The notes under the pieces are model-generated. The model saw nothing but the letters and a program-made list of their open reading frames with translations. It did no database searches and was not told the origin of the DNA. Of a stretch of 64,000 nt of DNA, positions 22,144-33,900 are shown in pieces; within the stretch, counting starts at the first letter, position 1, and the number at the start of each line of letters is the position of its first letter. The translations under genes and the position numbers were made by a program. Origin of the DNA: Aedes albopictus (taxonomy: Eukaryota > Arthropoda > Insecta > Diptera > Culicidae); the NCBI RefSeq assembly GCF_035046485.1, contig NC_085137.1, positions 446,714,334 to 446,778,333 on the forward strand, read 5' to 3'.

Positions 22144-24255
22144 GGGTAAATGATGACGGTTGGACCAGTCCAAAAACTGATCATGGTTGGACCATTTTGA
22201 GAAAAAATCGATTTTGTTAACATTTTCAAAGAAAAATGACCTGGTATCATGGTACAATCAAAGAGTAACCCATTTCCCTATGAAATTGTACTGACTTTCC
22301 TTAATTTGTTGACAAATGTGTTAAAGAATTGATGATTTTGAAAAGACTCGCTCTTAGCACAATTGTGACTTTGAAATGCCCCAATTTGAAACATTCACAA
22401 AACACATATTCTCCATTAAATTAATAAAATATTTGTGCTATACTTTTGCGAATATATGTAATCTTCACATTGGTGCACCGAAAGATTATTGTTCTCCATT
22501 AAAAATCCAATTTATTAGCGAAATTCGACAATTTGATTCTGATCATGGTTGGTCCTACGCATGATTTTGGTTGGACCTAACCGTTACCATGTCAGTTGCT
22601 ACGTTGGGTTCAGTTTGTTTACGCGTGTTGACAAGTGTAGGCTGCTCATAACAGTGAAAAATGTGCATTGAGTTTCTATAAATCTGTTTTAACGAGTTTG
22701 TTAGTCATCATCCCGAAGGGTTTTCCGATTCATGTGGCATTTTCGTAGTCGTTAGTGCCCACCCAAGTACCTCGTGGTAAACTCCGCAGCATATACACAG
22801 TATTCAACAGAAAATTCACCCAAAATGACCCGTTTCAGTTACTTTTTGTGAACACCCGCGATCTTCTGAAGTTGAGCAACCTCTAGACAAAGCGGAACCT
22901 TCGCGGATGCTTGGTAATCGTCACTAAGAATCACCCATGGACAGGCCGATTATCATTCAGTCCATGTATCGAAGAACATCTACCCAGTGATTTGCCAACT
23001 GAAGAACATCCGGTTTGAACCGTCTTATCAGAGCGAAAACCCGACAGAACGTGAATCAATGTGAAGCTCTCCAACGACCTGAATCATGTAACCATAATAT
23101 TCAAAGTAAAATAAACGCTTAAGCATTTTTCATACTTTTACATGAGTTTTCTATTTTCCTTTCTATTTCACATGGTCTTTATTGTGTTCTACTGCTTTGA
23201 GGAAATGTTTCCAATAATAATGGCAATTAAGCTGCCACTAGTTAGAACTAATAGATAGTGTTAGCGTCTGATTCATAGTCTGATCCCTAGAAATTATTTC
23301 CAAGGGTACATTCCTTGGGTCATAAAAAATTATGCGTACGTATCAATATTCATCGAACTATTTTTTTCTTCAAAAATATTAACTCATTTTCAACCTGATT
23401 CAAAATGCTTCTGTGGATAAATACAAAACTAAATATAAACCCACAGCCTAGTGATTTAATTGTTGGAGTTATAGTAATAATCTCAAACGTCAAGCATCGT
23501 ATCAATCAAAAATATGTGAAAAAAATTATTTGATTCACATTTTTTTGAAATTTGCGCTGCAATAGATTGGTCCAACCTGAGACGAGACTCGCGAAGACGG
23601 TCTTCTTTTTCTCCAGTTTGATGTTTTTCTCTTCCTCCTATCTGTGTTGACATTATGTTTTGGGCTGGTGGTTCAAACACGTACGTGACCGCATCACCTC
23701 ACATGCAGTGTGACTGCATCCCATTCACGCACAAAATCATGTTGAGGTGAAATTTTGCATCGCCAACAATCGCCAAGCAAAGTAATGATTGGAATATTTT
23801 GTTTTCAATTTATTTTTGACAGTACATGAGAAGAAAATGCTGCTCGGAGTGAATTTTGGCTTCAGAATTTATCTCGGACTGCAATACTTTCCTCGTTTTA
23901 GGTAACGTAATCAAACGGGCTACAACTGACAGCTCAGTTGAGCTACACTTGACGTTGCTTTTTTTCCTCTTCGCGAGTCTCGTCTCAGGGTCCAACCATT
24001 ATCATTTGGTTGGTCCAACCAAAATCAGCATTGGTCAAACCAACATCAAAATTTTCTGTTCAAACAAAACGTTTTACGTAATGAATTTTTAACTAATATA
24101 GTATTTGATAGTCCTTTTTGAAAACTATATTAGTAGATCTTTCCACCAAGCATAAATTTATTATATAAAATTATCGTTTTCATAGTGCAAACACGATGTG
24201 AAATTTGACTAAGTGTAGGAATCACTCAAATTGGTCCAACCATCATCATTTACCC
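22144..24255. mobile_element. TA-flanked non-autonomous DNA transposon, 2.1 kb
   Basis: Inverted ends GGGTAAATGATGAYGGTTGG with TA on each side (22142-22143, 24256-24257), landing exactly inside a SINE. The motif GGTTGGACC or its complement recurs at least seven times near both ends and could be transposase-binding sites. The middle (22600-23120) has an mRNA-like 3' end (AATAAACGC) but no long frame. Tc1/mariner-type by duplication only; no transposase present. Confidence 0.85.
23577..23988. mobile_element. 412-bp MITE with 8-bp target duplication
   Basis: Perfect inverted ends CTGAGACGAGACTCGCGAAG with direct GGTCCAAC flanks at 23569-23576 and 23989-23996. An 8-bp duplication is typical of hAT- or P-type transposases. 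Non-coding. Confidence 0.9.
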
Positions 24256-24794
24256 TAGTCAAATGTTCTAACCATCACACCAGGTCCGCTCCTCTGGGCG
24301 CTACATCATAGGCAGCTATGTAATTCTTCATTGTTTCGATACCCGCCCACGTGCGTGAGCAATTGAAATGAAGGACAACGTAGCCGCCTATGATGTAGAG
24401 CGCAAGTTTTGAACAGCAAACACGTGCTGCATGTAACAACCGAGAATAAACGGGGGAAGATGTCCTCATCCTGCTTTCGTTAGCTGAAAGCGCAACTAAA
24501 TTAAGTTTTATCATTATATGGTCTTCTACAAAGTTGTTCCTTAGGGTATGAGCTATTATTTTTTCATTTAAGAGCCAAACTCTTCCAACCAGCGTGCTGA
24601 ATGAGAGACTGGAGGTCATCCAATTTCCCATATATTTGGACAGAAGATCCCATACAAACCTTCAACTAATTTGCGACAGCTCAGTTTAAAACCGATTGAG
24701 CTGAAATTTTCACAGATTGCTCTTCTCATCCAAAGGCACGATTCTAGAGGGTGCCCCGTGGAGTTTTTCGACATTTTTGTATTTGGGCCAGTCT

Positions 24795-24990
24795 AATGAA
24801 GATCTATAGCAATTCTTGGAAGAAATTTCCTCAAGAACCCCTGTAGGAATCCTGGTAAGATTTCTGAAGAAACTAGAATAAAGATGAATGTTTCGAGAAA
24901 TTTCTTGAGAAATTCTTGAAGAAGAATTTAGTGGAAAATAATTAATGGAGGCGCTTTTTCGGAATAATTCCTGTTTAGGCACAATATTGA
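24795..24990 (+). repeat. Family-A minisatellite, purine-rich on plus
   Basis: Units such as GGAAGAAATTTCCTCAAGAA. Confidence 0.5.
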
Positions 24991-25265
24991 AGTCATTTCC
25001 ATGGGGGTGTTAAAATTTGGTAACCTTGAGTAGCTTAACTAGCTCTGGTTTTAGCATGGCAACACTGAGAAACCCTGAACTCTCCAAATTGTCCAAAAGA
25101 TCAGGTCATATGATCTATAAGACCAACTTCGGAGATGTCCTTAACAACGATAGATACTCAAACTCATCAAGCATCTTTAGAGCAGTCTTGATTATTTTGT
25201 ATTTTTTGAGGTATACGAAATTTTATGGGTCCATCAATATAAGTTAAAACATTGGCCCAAATGGC
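24991..25265. other. No feature recognised
   Basis: A 76-codon frame (25017-25247) is present but shows no domain, signal peptide or splice context. Confidence 0.3.
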
Positions 25266-25895
25266 CTAGACTTTCTGGAAAAATATTTGAGGTTTCCTTG
25301 AGGAACTCCTTGAGGAATTTCTGAAGGAATTTCTGGAAGAATTTCTGAAGGAATTCCTGGAAGAATTTCTGTAGGATTTTATGAGAAATTTCTGGAAAAT
25401 TTCATGGATGAATCTACGGAGGAATTCATGAAGAAATTCCTGGAGATATTCCTAGAGGAATCCATGAAGGAATCCCTGTTGGCATTCCTTGAGGAACTCC
25501 TGGAAGAATTCCGGGAGAAATTTCTCTAGGATTTTTGGAGGAATTCCTGGAGGAACCCCTAAAGGATATTTTGGAGGCATTCAGGCAGAAATTTCTTGAG
25601 GATTTTCCGGTGGAATCCTTGAAGGAATTTCTTGGTGCAATCCCTGGAGAAATTCCTGGAGGTATTTCTGGAGGAAATGCTGTAGTAACATTTGGAAAAA
25701 AATATGGAGGAATTTCTGCCTGTATGCCTCCAAAATATCCTCTAGGGATTCCTTCAGGAATATCTCCACGTATTCCTCCAAAAATCCTAGAGGAATTTCT
25801 CCCGGAACTCTTGAATGAGTTCCTCGAGGAATTCCAACATTGATGGATTTCTCTAGGAATATCTCCACGAATTTTTTTATGGATTCCTCCGTTAT
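25266..25895. repeat. Family-A minisatellite with polarity switch
   Basis: Purine-rich units (GGAATTTCTGGAAGAATTTC) to about 25720, then pyrimidine-rich units (GGGATTCCTTCAGGAATATC). The frames found on both strands here are repeat artefacts. Confidence 0.7.
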
Positions 25896-26149
25896 TCCAT
25901 TTTGAAATATTTTGTCCTTGGTTTGTTCTTATAAGAATAACTTTAGTTATTATTGAGTTATTTTCCGGAACAAAGTCAGTTATTATTTTTGTTCTTTTAG
26001 CTCTTATTCCCAACAAACCAATAACAAATTTTCCCATTCAGCTATTCATTTTCAATAGCAAAATTTGATCTTCGTTCGTTATTTTCTTCTGCCCGGGAAA
26101 AAACAGACCCATGCAAAGAATTATTGTTCCTTACAAATAAATGGTTGGG

Positions 26150-26785
26150 TTAATTCTTTACGAAGTTGTAGGAGGAATTTTTCAAAAAATCTGAAAACTG
26201 AATAAACCATAAACTCATGGAAGATGTCTTGACGGAATGTATAAGGAATTCCGTGAAAAATATCTGAAGAAATATAATATAAGTTGTGATATACACCCAG
26301 AAAATTAATATTAGAAAAATCTGCAGAACTTGCCAAATCCTGGATAAATCTAAGAATGAACTTCTTGAAGAATTCAAGGTTTCCTTTAGTATTTTCGGCT
26401 GTAAGCACAATCTCTTCCAGCATTCATCCAAAATTCCTCATACTTCTGGGAATGTTTCGTAAGATTCATTCCGAATATCCTTCCTGGATTCCTCTAGGTA
26501 TTTCTTCTGTGGTCATTCTAGGAATTCTTTCTGAGATTTTTCAAGCAATTCCATCAGGGATTCCGCAAGGAATTCCTTCTGAGACTACCGCTTTTAAGGA
26601 CTCTTCAGAGATTCTGAAGGTTCCTCAAGTAGTTTGTTTCACGAGTTCCTTCCAAATTTCCTTCGGTGATTTGTTGTTCCAGTAAATTGTTTTTAAATAA
26701 GCAAGCAATTGTTTCTGGACTACCTCCACAAGACCTTTTTCGATTACCTCAAACAGTTTCCTTTGTGATTCCTTCTGATGATTCC
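26150..26785. repeat. Family-A minisatellite with polarity switch
   Basis: Purine-side units to about 26380, pyrimidine-side (GGATTCCTCTAGGTATTTC) after it, ending exactly at a TA followed by the inverted terminus at 26788. Confidence 0.55.
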
Positions 26786-26999
26786 TACCCGACTAGAGGA
26801 TCATAACAAGAATATATCATAATTATATCTCATTGTGATATGACTAACAAATTATGTTATAATTTTGTTATGACATGGGCTGTTTATTACTTTTTCGAAC
26901 TAAATTATAACAAAATATATTATAATTTTTTGTAACTAATTTTGTTATAAATAATTCAAAACAAACTCTGTTATGACTTTGTTATTTTCACACCTGAAA

Positions 27000-27560
27000 A
27001 AAAAATGATTCGTAGGAAAAATAACACAATAATATCAGAATATGAAACAATTTTAATTTTTAAATATTTAAATTTTTAAAAGAGAACAAACCTGCCGATA
27101 ATACCCATTGTCACCCTATTATGTATTCGTTTTTTGTTTGTTTTTTTTACTGCGCAGAATGCCGGAAACGTATTCGAGTACCCTCAAAACTAAAAGGTAA
27201 TCTTATTTTTTTCCAACCGATTTAAATGAACTTCGACTCGTTAAAATAAAAAACTATTTTTATTATTGATTATGCGAATAGAACGGTTGGGTCATGCGGT
27301 ATTACCAAAAGTACAAATTTTCTGGAACATGTCCTTATACTATTGAGGGGCCCAGATGCAATGGGGTGTAAGTGACCATTTTGAGCTGAGCATATAAAAA
27401 AATCTTCAGATTTCAAGCTCTCAGGAACTTTTTTAAGATTATTTTTATGATTAGAAAAAAATACAATATATCAGAGAAAATTCGGTTTATTTTTGAAACT
27501 CCATACATTTTGTATGGGATGAAACATTGATGAAAAACTTCAAACCTCATTTACTCAAAA
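27000..27560. other. No gene recognised
   Basis: AT-rich intermediate sequence left of the solo LTR, without frame or repeat signature I can support. Confidence 0.3.
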
Positions 27561-27565
27561 GTGGG

Positions 27566-28353
27566 TGTTGGATACTTACCGCAGTGGACTGTATTGGGGT
27601 TTTGGGATGGGGCTGGCTATTGGCCGATTTGGCCTCACCGGATGTGCTCGCGTCCCCGCAGAGACGGAGCCAGATGGGAGCAGGAGTGTTGGGAACTCCT
27701 TCCCGGGATGCCCTCAGGCTGTGAAGTCCCTGTGACTTCACCTCGAAGAAACTGGTGGACTGGAACAGCCTCGACTGCCAGCACCTCTACTCCAACGGCG
27801 GATAGAACTCTGGTCAGAGTCCTAATACCTCAATCCCAAGGGAAGGGAAAGGGAGGAATAAAGCCACGGAGAATTTCTGAATAACTAAATATTTTATTCT
27901 ATACTTGTCGAACGTTAGCCGGTTCGAATTAAACTGTTTTTCGCACTGCGCCACGCGCGCATATTTATAGCTCACCCCAACGCGCTCTAGAAAGCGGTAG
28001 AACCTTCTAGGCGCACCGACTATTGATGACGATGATGAATGATGATGACAGCGTGGGCTGCACACGGCGTGGATGGTAACTCTCTCTCTCTCTCGGGTGC
28101 GTTGCCTCGCTGTGTAGGTCACTCACACTCTTCGTGGGTTCTCACTCGCTCGTCGCATGTGCTCCGTCGTCGTCGTACGCTCTCGCTCGCTTGCCAGCCG
28201 GGTTGGAGGTAGCCATCTCGAACGTTCCAAAGGCGTGCACTCACAGTCGTTCGGGGGAAAGTGGGGCACAGCGGACATAAGATGGGGAAGTGGGGGTACA
28301 ATGGGCAGTCAGCGATACAATTTCTTCTTTCAGTTCGCCTTGCGGACTGAACA
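27566..28353 (-). mobile_element. Solo LTR of a retrotransposon, 788 bp
   Basis: Begins TGTT and ends AACA on either strand and is flanked by a perfect 5-bp duplication GTGGG (27561-27565 and 28354-28358). Read on minus it has a promoter (TATAAATAT at 27969-27961, CAGT initiator with A at 27935), a poly(A) signal AATAAA at 27898-27893, and a consensus splice donor GTAAGT close to its 3' end. A CT microsatellite and CGT-rich stretch lie in U3. No internal region, primer-binding site or second LTR is visible, so it is a recombined solo LTR. A 5-bp duplication fits BEL/Pao, Copia or some Gypsy elements. Confidence 0.8.
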
Positions 28354-28766
28354 GTGGGTTTTTGTCACTTACATCCCTTTGTTTCTAACCCCCTCTACTC
28401 TAATATCGACATTGTTGGAGTTAGCGTATTGAAAAGACATGGTCTCTCGGGAAACATGTTCCGTAATGATTACTTTGAAGTCAATGAACACGTACTATAT
28501 AGTAGCAAAGGTTTTATTGGCTGGGAATCTTATTCGATTTGCACATATTCCGGCAAATCTTCCAGAGTTAGATTAAAGTGCAATAAAAGCAACTCAAATA
28601 ATTTCACAGTATTTGTGTAGTATCTCCCGCTTCAAGTTTGTTTTGACAATAATGTTTACATCCGACAAGCCGTGTTGGTATACAAACAGTTTCTTTAGTA
28701 CAGCTTCTAGCTGTAATGATATCGCATAACGGCCATCAAAGTGCTGCTGGTTTGTGGATTTGTTAT
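28354..28766. other. Non-coding, contains one half of a direct repeat
   Basis: A motif GTACTATATAGTAGCA followed by GTTTTATT occurs at about 28491 and again at about 28966, on either side of the hairpin at 28767-28949. This suggests the hairpin lies inside a duplicated or older element. Confidence 0.35.
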
Positions 28767-28949
28767 GCCGTTTTTCTTTTTGATCCAGTTCCAACCCGGG
28801 TTGGAACTGGATGAGATCACAGTTTCAACCCCAACCCGACTTCGGTTTCGCTTGTACTAAAGTTTGTTTGAGTTTGTTTGACGTTTGTTTGTTTACTCAT
28901 TTTCCGCCAATCCAGTTCCAACCCAGGTTAAAAAAGAAAACCGGCATTA
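28767..28949. mobile_element. Hairpin element with 30-bp perfect palindrome
   Basis: The outer arms are ATGCCGTTTTTCTTTTT and its complement. Positions 28783-28812 form a perfect 30-bp palindrome centred on CCCGGG, and a third copy of half of it (ATCCAGTTCCAACCCAGG) lies at 28911-28928. Confidence 0.6.
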
Positions 28950-29024
28950 GTATTACGAATTGTACTATATAGTAGCAGCTGTTTTATTAACGGGAACTCC
29001 TATTAAAGGGCCAGCTACAATGGG

Positions 29025-29150
29025 GAGCGACGCGCAGCGGCGCGGCAGCGCGCCAGTTGCGGCAAGAGTAGTAAAATGTGCTAAACGAATGCCGTTGCCG
29101 CGCGCCGCTTTGCTGGCTACAATGCGAAGCGGCATTGACAGGTTCATGTG
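29025..29150. repeat. GC-rich island (GCGCAGCGGCGCGGC)
   Basis: Strongly GC-rich patch with CGCGCC and GCGGC repeats and an imperfect CTACAATG duplication, in an AT-rich setting. Probably a small MITE; no ends resolved. Confidence 0.35.
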
Positions 29151-29224
29151 AGGAATGTTTACGCATAGAAGTGATTTGTTGTAAAAAGGATGAGCCTGAT
29201 CATTACCGGGGTCATTCCATCAGG

Positions 29225-29905
29225 AGGAACTTGGGACTGCAAATATTCTTCTGGGAAACCCAAGAGGAATTCTCCGTGAATCCAGGGCATGTTTCAGAAT
29301 ATAAACCGATGAAATTATATAAGGGAGCTGCAGAAGGAATTTTCGAAGAAATTCCTATGGGAATCTTTGGAAGAATGTTTAAAGGATTGTTTCGCATCAT
29401 TTGAAGCAATGAATTCCTCATGAAATTCTCCAAGAAATTCCTGGGGCCTTCTGGCGGAATAGCAGAGGGAATCTTCGAAAAATATCCTGGAGAAATTATT
29501 CGGATAATTTAATTTATTTGTACCTATTCCTCTTCGGAGACATTCGTGGCGGTATTTTCAAAGAAACTCTTGAATGAAATTCAAATATTTTTTTTGAGCT
29601 TTATTTGAGTAACAACCATATTGAGGAACTGTTTCAGGAAATTTCTGGCAAAAAGTCATGGAAGGATTCTCGAGAAATCCTAAGAAAAAAAAACAATTCT
29701 GAAGTAAACTACGGGATAATTCTTGGAAGAATCGTTGGGCATATTTTTGGAGAAATCTTTGAGGATTTTTATTAGAAATCCTTGAATAGATTTCTAGTAC
29801 AATCCACGAAGCAATTTCTAAAGAAATCAACGGAGAAATTTCTTGAGAAATTCTCGGGAAATTTCTAGAGGAATCCTTGGAAAGTTGCTAAAAGGAGCCC
29901 AAAAA
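29225..29905 (+). repeat. Family-A minisatellite, diverged, purine-rich on plus
   Basis: GGAATTTTCGAAGAAATTCC-type units with large degeneracy. Confidence 0.5.
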
Positions 29906-29929
29906 AAAAAGAAACAACTCCAATAAAAT

Positions 29930-30980
29930 TCCTCCAGAGATTCCTCAAGAGATTTTTCTAGAAATATATTCAGCTTGATCTTCAGCGATTCCTTCAAAGA
30001 TTCGTCCAGTTATTCCTCATGGATTCTTCTAGGAATTGCTCCACAAATTTCTCAAGGAATTTCTCCAGAGATTCACTCAGAAAACCTCCAGGGATTCCTC
30101 CATGCATTCCTCCTGAGATTCCTCCAGGTATTCCTCATGCAATCTTCAGGGGTTTTTGAAAGAATTCCTCCAGGGATTCCTCTTCCAAGGATTTCTCCAG
30201 GGATTCCTCAAGAATTCCTTTAGAGATTTATCCAGGCATTCCTTCAGGAATTTCTTCAGGAATTCCTTCAGGGATTCCATCAGAAAACCTGCAGGAATTC
30301 TTCCAGAGATTCCTCAAGCAATTCCTCTAGAGATTTCCTAGATTTTTTTCCAGGGATTCCCTCATAGATTCGTTTAGTCCCAGAATTTGTTTTAGGGATT
30401 GGTTTATAGATTCATCCAGTAACTCCTCCAGGGATTCCTATGGAAATTCCCTTGAGGTTTTCTAAAGAAAATCCTCCACGAATTCCTCCAGGATTTCCGA
30501 CCGGAATCCCTCCAATAATTTCTCCAGTCCTCCAGAAAACCTCCAGGGATTCTTCCAACTGTTTCTCCAGGAATTCCTTCAAAGATATCTCCACGAATTC
30601 TTCTAGAGGTTCCCCAGAATTTTTAGACATTCCTTCAGAGATTCGTGCTTAAATTCTTCCAGTGATTTCTCCGGGAAATTCTCCCGATATTTCCCAGAAA
30701 TTCGTTCAGAAAATCCTCCAAAGAATACTTTTAGAATTCCAACATGGATTCCTCTAGGAAATTTCCAAGGAATTCTTCCAGGAATACCTCCAAAAATCCT
30801 TCCTGGAATTCTCCCAGAATTCCTGTAGAGATTTCCCACAAAATTTTCAAGGGATTCTTCCACAGATTCGTCCAGCAATCTATCCAGGAATTCATCTAGA
30901 AATACTTCCAGGAATTCCTCTATAGATGTCCAAGATTTTTTTCAGGGATTGCTTTAGAGATTCGTCCAGTAACTCGTCTC
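29930..30980 (-). repeat. Family-A array, left arm
   Basis: GGGATTCCTCCAGGAATTCC units, pyrimidine-rich on plus, ending where polarity flips at about 30980. Read on minus it is the same repeat as the right arm. Confidence 0.8.
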
Positions 30981-30984
30981 TCTT

Positions 30985-33900
30985 TCTAGAGGAACTCCTG
31001 GAAGAAACACTAGATCAATTCCTGGATGAATCCCTAGAAGAATTAATGGAGGAATCCCTAGAGGAATTTCTGGATGAATCCCTAAAGGAATCCCTGGAAG
31101 AATCTCTATAGGAAATTTCTGGAGGAATCCCTTGAGGAATTCCTGAAGGAATCCCTTGAGGAATTCCTGAAGGAATCCCTTGAGGAATTCCTGGAGGAAT
31201 CCCTAGAGGAATTCATGGAGAAATATCTAGAGAAATTCCTAGAGAACTTCCTGGAGAAATCCTTAGAGAAATTACTGGAGGAATCCCTTGAGGAATTCCT
31301 GGAAGAGTCCCTTGGAGAATTCCTAGAGGAAATTTCTGGAGGAATCCTGGATGAATCCTTAAAGGAATTCCAGGAGAAATATATAGAAAAATTCCTAGAG
31401 AACTTCCTGGAGAAATCCTTAGAGGAATTACTGGAGGAATCCCTGGAGGAATTCCTGGAAGAATCCCTTGGAGAATTCCAAGAGGAACTCCTGGAAGAAT
31501 CTCTAGATGAATTCCTGGAGGAATCACCAGAAAAATACCTAGAGGAATCCCTAGAGAAATTCCTGGAGAATTTTCCAGAGAAATTTCTGGAGGAATCTCT
31601 AGAGGAATTCCTGGAAGAATCCCAAGAGGAATTCCCGGAAGAATCCCTTAAGGAATTCCTGGAGGAATCCCTAGAATAATTCGTGTAGGTATCCCTAGAA
31701 GAATTCTTGGAGTAATCCCAAGAGAAATACCTGAAGAAATCCCTGGAGAAATTACTTGAGGAATTCCTGGAAAAATCCCTTGGGGAATTCCTAGAGAAAT
31801 TTCTCAAAGAATCTCTAGATTAATTCCTGGGGGAATCCCCAGAGGAATTCCTAGAGGAACTCCTGGAGAGTTTTCCAGAGAAATTTCTGGAGGAATCTCT
31901 AGAGGAATTCCTGGAAGAATCCCTTGAGGATTTCCTGGAGGAATCCCTAGAAGAATCCCTGGATGGAATCCCTAGAGAAATTTTTGGATAAATTCCAAGC
32001 GGAAGGGAGGAGTCCCTTGAGGAATTGCTGGAGGAATCCCTACAGGAATTCTTGGAGGAATCTCCGAAAGAATTCCAAGAGAAATCCCAGAAGGAATTTC
32101 TAAGGAATCCCAAGAGAAATCCCTAGAGAAATTCCAGGAGGAATCCCTAAAGGAATTCCTGGAGAAATCACTGGAGAAATCCTTGGAGAAATTACTGGAG
32201 GGATCCCTTGAGGAATTCCTAGAAGAATCCTTTGGGAAAATTCTCGAAGAATCTCTAGATGAATTCCTCGAGGAATCCCCAGAAGAACTCATAGAGGAAT
32301 TCCTAGATAATTTTCCAGAAAAAATCTGGAGGAAACTCTAGAGGAATCCCTGGAAGAATCCCTAGAGAAATTCCAGGAAGAATCCTCTGAGGTATTCCTG
32401 GAGGAATCCCTAGAAGAATTCCTGGATGGAATCCCTAGAGAAATTTCTGGATGAATTCCTAGAAGAATTCCTACAGGAATTCTTGCAGGAATCCCTACAG
32501 GAATTCTTGGAGGAATCCCTACAGGAAATCCTGGAGAAATCTCCGAAGAAATTCCAATAGGAAACCCAGAAGGATTTTCTAGTGGAATCCCTGAAGGAAT
32601 TCCAAGAGAAATCCCTAGAGAAATTCCTGGAGGCATCCCTAGAGGAATTCCTGAGGAAACCCCTAAAGAAATTTCTGTAAGAATCCCTAGAGGAATCGCT
32701 GGAAGAATCTCTAGAGGAATTCCTGTAGGAAACCCTAGAGGAATTCCTGGAGGAATCCCCGAAGGAATTCCTAGAGAAATCCTCGAAGGAATTCTTAGAG
32801 AAATCCCTAGAGGATTTCCTGGAGGAATCACTAAAGGAATTCCTGAAGGAATCCCTGGAGGAATTCCTGGAGGAATCTCTTGAGGAATTCCTGAAAGAAT
32901 CCCTAGAGGAATTTTTGGAGGAAACCCTAGAGGAATTCCTGCCGGAATCCCAAGAAGAATTCCTGGAGGAATCCCCGAAGGAATTCTTGGATGAATATCT
33001 AGAGGAATTTCCGGAGGAATCCCTAGATGAATTCCCGGAGGAGTCCTTTGAGGAATTCCTGGGGAATTCCTAGAGGAATTGCTGGTGAAGTCCCTGCAGA
33101 AAAACTGGAGGAATTCTTTGGGGAATTCCTGGAGGAATCCCTAGAAGAATTCAATGAGAAAGCCCTAGAGGAATTCCTGGAAGAATCTCATGAGGAATTC
33201 CCGGAGGAATCCCTAGAGAAATTCCTGGAGGAATCCCTGGAGAAATAACTGGAGGAATCCATTAAGGAATTTTTGGAGGAAACCTTGGAAGAAATTTTGG
33301 AAGATTCCATGGAGGAATCCCTAGAGGAATTCCTGGAGGAATCCCCGAAGAAATTCCTGGAGGATTCCCTTGACGAATTCCTGGAGAAAACCCTAGAGGA
33401 ATTCCTGGAGGTATCGCTGGAGAAATTACTGGAGGAATCCCTACAGAAATTCTAGGAGGAATCCCTACAGAAATTCTTGGAGGAATCCCTATAGAAATTC
33501 CTGGAGGAATTCTTGGGGGAATCCCTAGAGGAATTCCTGGAAGAATCCCTAGAGGAATTCCAGGAAGAATCCCTTGAGGAATTCCGGGAGGAATCCTTAG
33601 AAGAATTCCTGGAGGAATCCTTAGTAGAACTCATGGAGGTATCCCTAGTGAAATTCCTAGAGGAATCCCTGGAAGAATCTTTAGAGGAATTCCTGGATGA
33701 ATCCCTTGAAGAATTCCTGGAGGAATCCCTGGAAGAACTCATGGAGGAATCCCTTGAGAAATTCCTGAATGAATCTCTAGAGGAATACCTGGAGGAATCC
33801 CCGAAGGAATTCCTGGATGAATATCTAGAGGAACTCCTGGAGAATTTCCCAGATGAATTCCTGAAGGAATTCTTAGAGGAATTCCTGGAGGAATCGCTGG

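Larger units (their letters stand above)
21996..24294 (-). mobile_element. tRNA-derived SINE, interrupted copy
   Basis: Minus-strand copy of the SINE at 9803-9987, from a T-rich (tail) end at 21996 to the tRNA-like head at 24294, flanked by TGGGCGCTACAT at 21984-21995 and 24295-24306. A 2112-bp insertion plus a TA duplication splits it between 22143 and 24256; subtracting 2114 bp gives 185 bp, identical to the intact copy. Confidence 0.9.
21577..24794. mobile_element. Foldback element, outermost layer of a nest
   Basis: The left arm (21577 to about 21983) and right arm (about 24390-24794) are inverted copies of each other, from AGACCGGCCCA / AGACTGGCCCA at the tips through CACCCTCTAGAATCGTGCCT and GAAGATGTCCTCATCCTGC inward. 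Without inserted DNA the element is about 0.9 kb. No coding sequence of its own. Confidence 0.8.
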
